From contig NZ_CP091881.1 in the NCBI RefSeq assembly GCF_022163125.1, positions 620,001-684,000 of the forward strand: DNA of 64,000 bases. The letters run 5' to 3'. This document shows, piece by piece, positions 17,307 through 25,932 of this stretch. The notes beneath the pieces are model-generated. The model had not been told where the DNA came from. It ran no database searches and saw only the letters and a program-made list of their open reading frames with translations. A program made the position numbers and the translations under genes. Position 1 is the first letter of the stretch, and every line of letters starts with the position of its first letter. The DNA comes from Paenibacillus sp. HWE-109 (GTDB taxonomy: Bacteria > Bacillota > Bacilli > Paenibacillales > NBRC-103111).

Positions 17307-20300
17307 ATGATGTCAATAACGAAACGTATCACAGCCTTATGGTTGGTCCTCGCTTTTCTTAACGGTTTCCTTCCAATCCTTGGTTCTCAGCAAGCCGAGG
17401 CATCGGGAGTAATGCCCCAGCTCCCTACGGTCGTATCGTCGGTCTACGAAGATTATGAATCGAAGTCGGTTGGAGATGCTCTTCTCACTTCTGGCAATTA
17501 CCAATTGACAGTGCAGCAAGATCCATCCGAAGCAGGCAATAAGGTCGCTCGACAGCTGTATGGAAGCACAGCACCAAGCGGGTACACACCTACAATGTCA
17601 TTTACGCCGTTGACAGGCACCTTCGTGTTAGACCAGAAGGTGAGACTTGATGGAAGCGGAAACAACCTGTATTACGTCATGTATATGCGGACCCAGAGTG
17701 GAAACATTCCGGTGCCGATTTGGCGTATCCATTACCCAGGTTCAAACCCTGGATTGTATTTGACGAAAGCGAATGGCAGTGGCGAAGAGAATGTCGTGCC
17801 GGCGAATCTGATTCAAACGCAGGTGTGGTACGCCATTCGGACTGTGATTAATACGTCCACCGCTACGTACGATATATACTTGCTTGACCAAGCCGGCAAT
17901 CGGTTGTACGGCAGCACTGGCCGCCATTTGCCTACTGTCATCGGAGCGACAACCGTAGACTATTCAGCCGGATTCAAATGGCTGTACGGCAAGCATAGCG
18001 GTTCGACATTGGGTTACGCAGCAACATACAGCGATGATCTGTTTCTCTATACGATGTCTGCGGCTACACAGGCGGAGTTCTTGGTAGATAACGCTGAAAT
18101 AGGACGCAATAAAGCAGAAATTACTTATGCCGACGGGAAGGTGGCAGCATTGGCTGCCGGAACAGTCAAAACCAACATGCAAATGAGACTGTCCGCTCTT
18201 CGTACCGGTATGGTTGCGCAGGCGTCGGCAGCTGTTTACACGGCCGAGCAAAGTGAGCTAGAAGCTGATCTCGCTGCTGCTCAAGCGCTGTTGCGCGAGC
18301 TGCCTGACGACGAAGACATCAGCACGCTACAGACACGTGTGAACGCACTTGCTAGAACAATCAATCACTGGTATTTAAACAATGACTATCAGCTGAACTC
18401 ATTAAACTCTATCGTTTTTAACCAAAATAATTATGATGTTCGTGTTCAGGAGGACGCGGATGGAACTGGAAATCACGTAGCCAAGATGACATTTGGGCAG
18501 GTTCCGACGAGCGGTTTTTGGGGGGGAAGCAGCTTCGCCTCGCCAATTAAGGGTACAGTCCTCTATGAGAAATCGTTTCGCTTCGAAGGGACAGGAACGG
18601 GCATGTATCATCTACAAACCATACGAACGCAGGACGGCAATCAATCCGTCAATTTATTTCGGATTCAAGCACCGGGAAACTCTTCGGGTGTCTATGTAGG
18701 GAAAGCGGACGGCAGCGCAGGAGAGGATCGGCTTGCCATCGGCTCCATTGTGAATGATCGTTGGTATCGAATTATCGTAGTCATGCATCTGGAAGAAGCT
18801 ACTTATGATATTCATATCATTGATTCCAGCAGCAGTGAAGTCATCGAGTCCTCCTTAGGCAGACATTTACTCATTAAGAACGCTAATACCCAGCCTATCG
18901 ACTATACGTTGGGAATCAAATCAATGGCGGTGAGAATTACGGGTACTGCTGCCAGCTACGGCGATGCGGCACTTTATATGGACAATGAGCACATGTATGG
19001 CAATACATCGTCCCGTATTGCTGCTCACGTGCAGAGTTTGCTGGATCACATCAGGGAAGAGACGATTTATTATTCCTCCTCGCTGAAGCAGCGAATGATG
19101 CAAGCCATCGTGCTGTACCCCGAGCGCGCTTACAGCTATGTCCGCAATAAACGGAAGATGATTTCAACGGACCACCCGGACGTCAGGCCCGAGCTGGTTA
19201 ACGGCATTGCGATGGCGTCGGTGCAGTTTCTCGCTAATCAGCTGGGCTGGACGGGGAGCTGGAACGAATCGCAAACCATCTATACCGTCACTTATGGCGG
19301 CACGACCTTGCAGTTGAATCCCGGATTGCCGACGATGACAGTCAACGGTGTCTTGATGCCGTTAGATCATCCGACCGTCCATGAAACTAACGCCTTGCAG
19401 GTTCCTATCGGAAATGTCGGGCAGGTGTTCGGGTTGACGTTGTTTCAAGATAATGCTCGCGGTGTATGGGTGCTGGACGCGAATCCCAACCTGTTCGATC
19501 CAATCAACGATGCTGCGTTGCTGGATGAGCTGAATAAGGTTCGCTTCGGAATCCGGCCGCCTACTATTACAGTTAATACGACTGCGGCTGAACCGAGTGG
19601 TGTTTCCGCTCAGCAATCGGAATTTAACGACCGAAATTCTGCTGCCAGTGTAGAGCAGCTTGCCCGAAGGCTCGCTAGCGTGCTCGACCCGACGGTTCCG
19701 GGGCTGATTGATTTCCGACAACGGGTTACAAGCGAGGATTATGAAGGAGCGTTAATGGCGTTTCGCAGCTATTTCCTGAATAAACTGCGCAATATCAACA
19801 CGTTCAATTGGGACCAAGAGCTGTTGAGTTTTACATTCGGCAAGGGTGATTCGATGCCCGACGAGCTTCTGTACAACATACTAACTACGCCCGATATGAG
19901 AAAAATCCTAATTGGTGAACCTGGCCGAATCGATTGGCGCTTCGAAGCACCTGCCACCAATGCAGGGTATGCGTCACGCAATAACTATATGTGGCATATT
20001 GATCAATTCTATCCGTTGCTCAATCGTTTCAATAGTTCGGGGAATCTCTCCTATTTGGATAAATGGGGAGACTATGTCGATGACTGGGCGCTCCACTCTC
20101 ACGGTTATGATTCCATTTTGCCTGCGGAAATTCCGGATGCGGATCAAGCCGGAGCACGTGCAGTCGTGTACCTAATGAGGCAATTGAAATTGCTTGCCGA
20201 CCATTTGCCAGCTGATGGGGAAGGGCTGCCGGCTACTACATTGGCGAGGGTATTAATCAAGATGCAGGAGGAATATCCTCCGATTTCGATCGTATACGGC

Positions 20301-22688
20301 AGTTCCAATCCGCAAAACTGGACAACTGGCATTTTTACTTCGCTGATTATGAACGGACTTCTACTGAGTGAATTCAAGGACAGTTCCTTTTATCTGCGGG
20401 AAGGGTTTCGCCGCATGGAGGACTTCGGCACCACACATTATATGCCTGACGGCACGGAGTCGGAGCAATCGTTATCCTACAACCGGGAGGATTTGCGTTA
20501 CGGTGCGGGACTTGCTTATCAAGTCGTAAAGACGCTGCGGCCCGATTTAATGACCCCTGAGCGGGAAGCGGAAATTAAAGAACGGTTGATGGCGCGTGCC
20601 AAGCTGATGTCTCACGCATTAAATTTGAAGGGCAAATTCCCGGCTGGCTTCCGCATTGATTGGCGCGACTGGACGGCGACAGTGAAGGAATTGCTGCAGG
20701 ATGCGATTCCAGAAGCACTCCAGGATTCGAATATTGCAGCTATTCTGGCTATCGGCTCCGGGAGCCCGACACCGGCGGAGCCCGATTTTACATCGGAATG
20801 GTTCCCTTATGGTGGCTATTCGTTCATAAGGAGCGGTTGGATGCCTGACAGTCAGGAAGCGTTCTTGTTCAGTTCGAGCCATCCAGGCAATTACGGCTAC
20901 CATAGCTTGCAGGGCAACAATATGCTTTCGATTCAAGCATTCGGTCAAGATATGGTGGTACCTGGCGAGGTGGGAGCATATGACAACATCCCAAGCCCGC
21001 TTACCGTCGATGGAGACATGCAGAATTACTCGTACGGTATCTCCAGCTGGGGCCATAGACAGACTCTCGTGTCCAGCTGGGATGAGCCGGCTGATCTCCG
21101 ATGGTATGAATCTCCTTCGTTTCAATTCACAGAAGGCATGTATGAGGGACATTACGGAAAAGACGAAGGTACCGGTACCGACGATACGGCCCATCAACGC
21201 ATGTTGACATTGCTGCAGGAGCAAGGCTTATGGATTGTGACGGATCGTTTGATCAGTGGAGGTACGCATAACTATCGAATGGATTTGCGTCTGCCTTCGC
21301 AAGTCATCGGTTCCCGGTCACCCGGCTACCGCGTGTTTGATCCGACGCATATCGAGCGTGGACAGTCCGACGCTCGTTCCGGCTACATGCGCACCCAAGA
21401 TCCTGGCGTCAGCAACTTGTCCGTGTATCAATTCGGAAGCTCCGCGATGACGACTACCGGTACTGTAGAAATCGTGGCGTCTACGAACCTGTATAAGGTA
21501 TCTGATTTTTACAGATTGAGCGCTTCGTTCTCTGGAAGCGGTGATCAAGCACTTGTGAGCGTCATTTATCCACGCCAAACCCAGCAGGCCGAACTCCTAT
21601 CGATCGAGCCACGCAACGGTAGCGGGGTAGCCGGCTTCAAGGCGATTATGTCTGATGGCAAAGTCGTACAATATCAAGTGGCAGCGGATAAAAACGAAGT
21701 ATTGTCGCTGGAATCGGTTTCCATTCAAGGAGAAGCGCTTTTGCTGCTCACTGATGCGAACGGGGTCACGAAAGGGATGGCACTAGGCGTTTCAGTTATG
21801 TCGGAGAGTGGAATACCGCAGAACATCAGCTTCGAGTTTGAAATTCGAAATGGGGTTATGCAGCAGTTGGGAAGCATAAATAAGCCGGTTGGCGAAGTCT
21901 CCATCACGCCTGGAGCTGATGTATTTGTCGATTACGTCACAGTCACGATGGCGACCTATACAGCAGGCGCGTCCATACGTTATACACTGGATGGCAGTAC
22001 TCCGACTCTGTCTTCAGCGCTGTACACAGGTCCGTTTATGCTAACGGATTCGGCTAAGGTGAAGGCGAGAGCTTTTCGTGCGGGTGTCATGAGCGTCAAG
22101 GATACCATAGACAGCACGAATGTAAGCTCCGTTCGCACAGCGACATTCACGAAGCAAGCACTTCGACAGGCTGTTTCGGCCTCCACTGTGAGCGGTGTGG
22201 TTTACCGCTATTATGCAGGGGATTGGAAAGATCTCATGGTTCATATGGATCGGATGGATCCTACATCGCTGGGCACGGCGTCGGGACTGTTCGACTTCTC
22301 GGCGAAGGCAACCGACGGCGCATATGGCTTCGAATACAGCGGATGGCTTGATATTCCATCAGATGGCGTCTACACCTTCCGGGCGCCGGAAGAATGGCTG
22401 CTCCCCAATATCATGGCAGGTTACGATCTGCAATTGTTTATCGGCGACGAGAGGTGGTATCCAATAACGGGAAGGCAGGGCTTTGGCACTTGGTCAATCG
22501 CGCTTGAACATGGATTGCATCGCATACAGGTCCGATATGTCGATTATCGTGGGCAGACGGTTGCTGCTTATAACATTCCGAACTTGACGCCTCGAATATG
22601 GGAAGGTGTTATACCTAACCTGACCATCTCGGGACCGAATATGACCGAGCAAGCTGTACCGTCTTCAATGCTTCGACGCAAACCATAG
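17307..22688 (+). CDS. Giant secreted heparinase II/III-like polysaccharide lyase
   Basis: 1793 residues from the ATG at 17307, chosen because AAAGGAGTG lies just upstream and a signal peptide follows (ITALWLVLAFLNGFLPILG, cleavage near AEA). Two related jelly-roll-like domains come first (about 35-260 and 365-580). A copper-amine-oxidase N-terminal-like segment follows (~620-720), then an alpha-toroid plus beta-sandwich resembling heparinase II/III lyases (~760-1450), with GGYSFIRSGW and HPGNYGYHSLQGNNM. After it come a chitobiase C-terminal-like Ig domain (YTLDGSTPTLSSALYTGPF) and a PA14-like end. The fold suggests cleavage of a uronic-acid polysaccharide by beta-elimination. The exact PL family and substrate are open; the fucosidase and esterase downstream hint at a fucosylated, acylated glycan. 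Confidence 0.75.
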   Translation: MMSITKRITALWLVLAFLNGFLPILGSQQAEASGVMPQLPTVVSSVYEDYESKSVGDALLTSGNYQLTVQQDPSEAGNKVARQLYGSTAPSGYTPTMSFTPLTGTFVLDQKVRLDGSGNNLYYVMYMRTQSGNIPVPIWRIHYPGSNPGLYLTKANGSGEENVVPANLIQTQVWYAIRTVINTSTATYDIYLLDQAGNRLYGSTGRHLPTVIGATTVDYSAGFKWLYGKHSGSTLGYAATYSDDLFLYTMSAATQAEFLVDNAEIGRNKAEITYADGKVAALAAGTVKTNMQMRLSALRTGMVAQASAAVYTAEQSELEADLAAAQALLRELPDDEDISTLQTRVNALARTINHWYLNNDYQLNSLNSIVFNQNNYDVRVQEDADGTGNHVAKMTFGQVPTSGFWGGSSFASPIKGTVLYEKSFRFEGTGTGMYHLQTIRTQDGNQSVNLFRIQAPGNSSGVYVGKADGSAGEDRLAIGSIVNDRWYRIIVVMHLEEATYDIHIIDSSSSEVIESSLGRHLLIKNANTQPIDYTLGIKSMAVRITGTAASYGDAALYMDNEHMYGNTSSRIAAHVQSLLDHIREETIYYSSSLKQRMMQAIVLYPERAYSYVRNKRKMISTDHPDVRPELVNGIAMASVQFLANQLGWTGSWNESQTIYTVTYGGTTLQLNPGLPTMTVNGVLMPLDHPTVHETNALQVPIGNVGQVFGLTLFQDNARGVWVLDANPNLFDPINDAALLDELNKVRFGIRPPTITVNTTAAEPSGVSAQQSEFNDRNSAASVEQLARRLASVLDPTVPGLIDFRQRVTSEDYEGALMAFRSYFLNKLRNINTFNWDQELLSFTFGKGDSMPDELLYNILTTPDMRKILIGEPGRIDWRFEAPATNAGYASRNNYMWHIDQFYPLLNRFNSSGNLSYLDKWGDYVDDWALHSHGYDSILPAEIPDADQAGARAVVYLMRQLKLLADHLPADGEGLPATTLARVLIKMQEEYPPISIVYGSSNPQNWTTGIFTSLIMNGLLLSEFKDSSFYLREGFRRMEDFGTTHYMPDGTESEQSLSYNREDLRYGAGLAYQVVKTLRPDLMTPEREAEIKERLMARAKLMSHALNLKGKFPAGFRIDWRDWTATVKELLQDAIPEALQDSNIAAILAIGSGSPTPAEPDFTSEWFPYGGYSFIRSGWMPDSQEAFLFSSSHPGNYGYHSLQGNNMLSIQAFGQDMVVPGEVGAYDNIPSPLTVDGDMQNYSYGISSWGHRQTLVSSWDEPADLRWYESPSFQFTEGMYEGHYGKDEGTGTDDTAHQRMLTLLQEQGLWIVTDRLISGGTHNYRMDLRLPSQVIGSRSPGYRVFDPTHIERGQSDARSGYMRTQDPGVSNLSVYQFGSSAMTTTGTVEIVASTNLYKVSDFYRLSASFSGSGDQALVSVIYPRQTQQAELLSIEPRNGSGVAGFKAIMSDGKVVQYQVAADKNEVLSLESVSIQGEALLLLTDANGVTKGMALGVSVMSESGIPQNISFEFEIRNGVMQQLGSINKPVGEVSITPGADVFVDYVTVTMATYTAGASIRYTLDGSTPTLSSALYTGPFMLTDSAKVKARAFRAGVMSVKDTIDSTNVSSVRTATFTKQALRQAVSASTVSGVVYRYYAGDWKDLMVHMDRMDPTSLGTASGLFDFSAKATDGAYGFEYSGWLDIPSDGVYTFRAPEEWLLPNIMAGYDLQLFIGDERWYPITGRQGFGTWSIALEHGLHRIQVRYVDYRGQTVAAYNIPNLTPRIWEGVIPNLTISGPNMTEQAVPSSMLRRKP

Positions 22689-22702
22689 AACAGCTACTTG
22701 TT

Positions 22703-22736
22703 CGCAGGCTCTCTTCCTGAGTGAAGGGAGCTTGCG
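22703..22736 (+). other. Intercistronic mRNA hairpin between lyase and fucosidase
   Basis: A 14-bp stem with two G-U pairs (CGCAGGCTCTCTTC with GAAGGGAGCTTGCG) and a 6-base loop, ending 9 bases before the AAGGAG ribosome site of the fucosidase. Without a T-run it is probably an mRNA-processing or expression-tuning element. Confidence 0.55.
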
Positions 22737-22760
22737 TTCAGCATAAGGAGAGTGAACAGA

Positions 22761-24197
22761 ATGACATCTCAAAACGATGAGGCTAGGGATCATATGGAAG
22801 CAAAAGAAAGGACGGAATCGTCGGATGCTGTCGCATTGCAGCACGCCATTATCGGTCATGCGGACTACCCGTCATCCGAGAGGCTGTATGCGCCAAATTC
22901 CCACCCCGATACGGCCTGGTTCGAAACAGCGGCTCTCGGTCTATTCATCCACTGGGGGATTTCTGCAGTTGAAGGGGAGTGTGATCTTTCCTGGGGAATG
23001 ATGGCTGGGAAGCCGTGGGAGGCATTAATTGGTGAAGACAAGACCATATTACCGGAGGATTATTTCCGTTTAGCTGAACGATTCCAACCGAAGAGTAACC
23101 CTGCGGAGGAATGGTTATCGGGTGCCGCTGAGGCTGGGTTTCGTTATGCAGTACTTACAACCAGGCACCATGACGGTTTCTCACTTTGGCCGAGCAAATG
23201 GGGAAAGTTCAACACAGCCCTCACTTTAAGCGGAAGGGATTTTGTCAGAGAATTCGTAGAGGAGTGCCGTCGAAACGGGCTTAAAGTTGGCTTGTACTAT
23301 TCTCCTCCCGATTGGTACTACAATCGTCACTATATGTCGTTTCATTATGGCAGTGCAGCGGGAAGCGGAGCAACATCTTTCGCGGGAAGGGCGCATTATG
23401 GCATGTGTCATGAGCCGATTCAGCTGCAGCCGCAGCCTCAAGGTTGGCAGGAGCAATTCCTTGCTTATATTCGAGGGCAAGTCATGGAACTGCTGACCCA
23501 GTACGGCAAAATAGACATGTTATGGTTTGATGGAGGTCGCGATTTGAGCGATGCAATCTCGATAGAGGAGATTCGCAAGTACCAGCCGGGCATACTTGTA
23601 AATACGCGAATGCATGGTATTGGGGATTTCGATACTCCTGAATGCCATATGCCGCAAGAAAGGCCGGTCGGTCGTTGGGAACACTGCAACATATGGGCTG
23701 AGGGACCATGGTGGGCCTATATTCGGTCGAGCGAACAGTATCGACCGGCCTCTTGGATGCTGTCGAGGCTCGCAGAGGTTCGGGCATGGGGCGGAAATTT
23801 CCTCGTGAATATCGGGCCGAAGGCCGACGGCACGTTGCCTGAGGATATATCAGTAAGATTGGCTGAGGTTCGTGAATGGATGAGACACAGTGGTGAGTCT
23901 ATCTACGATGTCAAGGGAGGGCCCTATCCGGAATGCTCTAACGTTCCAGTGACATGTGGCTGGGCTTATTGGTATTATCATCTGCTGCCGAGCATGGAGG
24001 GTCTAGTCATTCTGAAAGAAACTAAGGCTACTCCTGAACGCGTGTTTATGCTGCGAACTGGGCAGTCGATTGCGTATCGCCAAGAAGGTGGCCATCTGCT
24101 TCTGATCGTTCCGGATGAATGCCGCACGACGCTTGTCGATGTTGTGGCCATTCAATGGACAGCGTCACGGGAAGACGAACCAGGTGACAAGGTATGA
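22761..24197 (+). CDS. GH29 alpha-L-fucosidase, cytosolic
   Basis: A 478-residue glycoside hydrolase family 29 enzyme without signal peptide. Motifs: GLFIHWG near the N-terminus, AVLTTRHHDGFSLWPS, GLYYSPPDW, and the nucleophile D257 in MLWFDGGRD. Later comes VNIGPKADGTLPED, typical of the family. ATG at 22761 is preferred over GTG at 22752, which sits on top of AAGGAG. It probably removes alpha-L-fucose from imported oligosaccharides. No fucose isomerase or kinase gene is in the window. Its stop overlaps the next start (ATGA). Confidence 0.92.
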   Translation: MTSQNDEARDHMEAKERTESSDAVALQHAIIGHADYPSSERLYAPNSHPDTAWFETAALGLFIHWGISAVEGECDLSWGMMAGKPWEALIGEDKTILPEDYFRLAERFQPKSNPAEEWLSGAAEAGFRYAVLTTRHHDGFSLWPSKWGKFNTALTLSGRDFVREFVEECRRNGLKVGLYYSPPDWYYNRHYMSFHYGSAAGSGATSFAGRAHYGMCHEPIQLQPQPQGWQEQFLAYIRGQVMELLTQYGKIDMLWFDGGRDLSDAISIEEIRKYQPGILVNTRMHGIGDFDTPECHMPQERPVGRWEHCNIWAEGPWWAYIRSSEQYRPASWMLSRLAEVRAWGGNFLVNIGPKADGTLPEDISVRLAEVREWMRHSGESIYDVKGGPYPECSNVPVTCGWAYWYYHLLPSMEGLVILKETKATPERVFMLRTGQSIAYRQEGGHLLLIVPDECRTTLVDVVAIQWTASREDEPGDKV

Positions 24198-25207
24198 TAC
24201 ATCGAAATGTAGAGCTTCATAACGTCGTTGAAGTCGAGTCTAGAGAATTTTACCCAGGTGTAGGCCTGCATCGGTTCCCAGCTTCCGTTCGAAACGCATT
24301 GGGCAAGCGGGGAAAACTTGTTTCCCGGCAATCGAGCGGCTGTGAAATTCGGTTCGTGTCGGATTCGCCGCAAGTTTGCGTATCTTTGTCATCGTTCGAC
24401 AGCAACGGAGAGGCACTCGTTTTTTATGGAGATATTTTCCATTCCAAGCATAGTTTGATACAAGGCACGATACATACGATATTACTTGAAAAACCTGTTG
24501 AACTGGAAAATATGAATGCCAAAGTATGGAGTCATGCGAACTTCTCGTTAGGGGTATGGCGGGTGATGACAGGTAGATACCATGCTGTTTTTCATGGCGT
24601 CGACACATTCGGTGGGGATTGTCGTCCGCCTAGCGCAAGTGAGCTCCCTCGGTTGCGCTGGCTCGCATATGGATCTTCCATTACGCACAGCGCACATGCT
24701 ACGCATCAAGCAAACACTTATGTTAGCCAAACGGCCATGAGGTTGGGGCTTGATGTTTTGAACGGTGGCTTGAGCGGCGCATGTTTGTGCGAGCGTGAAG
24801 TAGCGGATTATCTGTCTGAGAGGGAGGACTGGGACATCGCCACCCTAGAGATCGGCGTCAACATGCGCAGCGGCTTCAGTACAGAGCAATTCCGCAAAAG
24901 AGCCGACTACTTGATCGAACGGATGGTCAATAAGGCGCCGGGCAAGCCAGTCGTGCTGATTACCTCATTTCCCAATGCAGCAAGCGTCGAGCTAAATCCA
25001 AGTGATTCGGGGAAAAATCAGCACGAATTTAATCATATTTTACGGGAGCTGGCGTCATGTTATACGAATGTTCATTTATTTGAAGGCAGCGATATCTTGA
25101 GTAGTTACTCTGGATTGACATACGATATGATTCACCCATCCGATTACGGTCATGCGTTAATGGCCGAAAACCTATCAAGGCTGTTGCGCCCTGTTCTGCC
25201 GGTCTAA
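24194..25207 (+). CDS. SGNH/GDSL-type esterase
   Basis: A 337-residue protein. The first ~150 residues look like a beta-rich accessory domain. The rest is an SGNH hydrolase: block I YGSSITHSAH with nucleophile S162, block II NGGLSG, block III EIGVNMRSG and block V YDMIHPSDYGH supplying the Asp/His pair. No signal peptide, so it acts inside, probably removing acyl groups from imported sugars. Translationally coupled to the fucosidase through a 4-base overlap; last gene of its operon. It ends 10 bases before repeat B's left boundary, and no terminator is visible between them. Confidence 0.85.
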   Translation: MIHRNVELHNVVEVESREFYPGVGLHRFPASVRNALGKRGKLVSRQSSGCEIRFVSDSPQVCVSLSSFDSNGEALVFYGDIFHSKHSLIQGTIHTILLEKPVELENMNAKVWSHANFSLGVWRVMTGRYHAVFHGVDTFGGDCRPPSASELPRLRWLAYGSSITHSAHATHQANTYVSQTAMRLGLDVLNGGLSGACLCEREVADYLSEREDWDIATLEIGVNMRSGFSTEQFRKRADYLIERMVNKAPGKPVVLITSFPNAASVELNPSDSGKNQHEFNHILRELASCYTNVHLFEGSDILSSYSGLTYDMIHPSDYGHALMAENLSRLLRPVLPV

Positions 25208-25217
25208 AGTTTACCGC

Positions 25218-25803
25218 TTAGTAGGAATCGGAAGATCGGATTTGTATTTCAGAACTTTAACTTACTTCCAAGATTAAACGCTTATGAAAATGTGGAGTTA
25301 CCGTTGATTTATCGCGGCTTGTCGAGAAAACAGCGGGAGCCGCTTGTTCTAAAAGCGCTGGAATCTGTCGACCTGTTGGATCGCCGGAGGCACTTTCCGT
25401 CGGAGTTATCTGGTGGACAGCAACAACGTGTTGCGATAGCAAGGACGCTGGCAGGAGATCCCCCGATTATTTTGGCTGATGAGCCTACTGGGGCATTGGA
25501 CTCGAAGACCGGTGTAGAAATCATGGATATTTTCCGGCGACTGAACGAGCAGGGACGGACGATTATTGTGATTACGCATGATCGGCAGGTCGCGGAGCAG
25601 GCGAAAAGGATAGTGAGGTTTCGGGATGGGCGGTTGGTTCATTAGATTAGTAGGAATATGAATTATTTATATTTGATGAGCGCTGCGGGAATCTGTAGGG
25701 CTCTTTTTTGCAAATACACACAAAGAGGTTTTGGTGTAACTGCTAAAACGGATCAAAGGTAGTCTCAAATTATTGCTTAATTTTACTGTCAACTTATGTT
25801 TTA
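25218..25803 (+). repeat. sigK'-ABC ATPase repeat, copy B (3' part only)
   Basis: Holds the last two-thirds of the ATPase gene plus the conserved noncoding tail (25751-25803) seen after copy C, with 2 differences in 53 bases. An 11-bp direct repeat TTAGTAGGAAT sits exactly at the left boundary (25218-25228) and just after the stop codon (25647-25657). A 70-base segment (25681-25750) is present here and absent in copy C. No sigK part remains. Confidence 0.8.
25224..25645 (+). pseudogene. MacB/LolD-type ABC ATPase, 5'-truncated (repeat B)
   Basis: Sequence equivalent to residues ~85-223 of copy C, from RNRKIGFVFQNFNLLPRL to FRDGRLVH. The Q-loop, signature LSGGQQQR, Walker B and H-loop remain, but Walker A is gone, so it cannot work as an ATPase. 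The frame is otherwise intact. An internal ATG at 25292 could start a 117-residue peptide, but no ribosome site is evident. Confidence 0.85.
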
Positions 25804-25871
25804 GCAAGATAACCTCTTCTTTCGGTAAAATCCTATTGGTTGCACGGTACTTCATCGAATAATTCAAGATG

Positions 25872-25913
25872 AAAAAAGGTAGATGCTGCTAGAACGCAGT
25901 AACTACCTTTTTT
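25872..25913. terminator. Bidirectional terminator between repeat B and the Asp-box/LamG gene
   Basis: AAAAAAGGTAG pairs with CTACCTTTTTT, with an inner CTGC/GCAG stem. It serves the minus-strand gene ending at 25933 and any rightward transcript. The gap from 25804 to here holds nothing else I can recognise. Confidence 0.8.
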
Positions 25914-25932
25914 GAATGTGATTGTTGGAATT

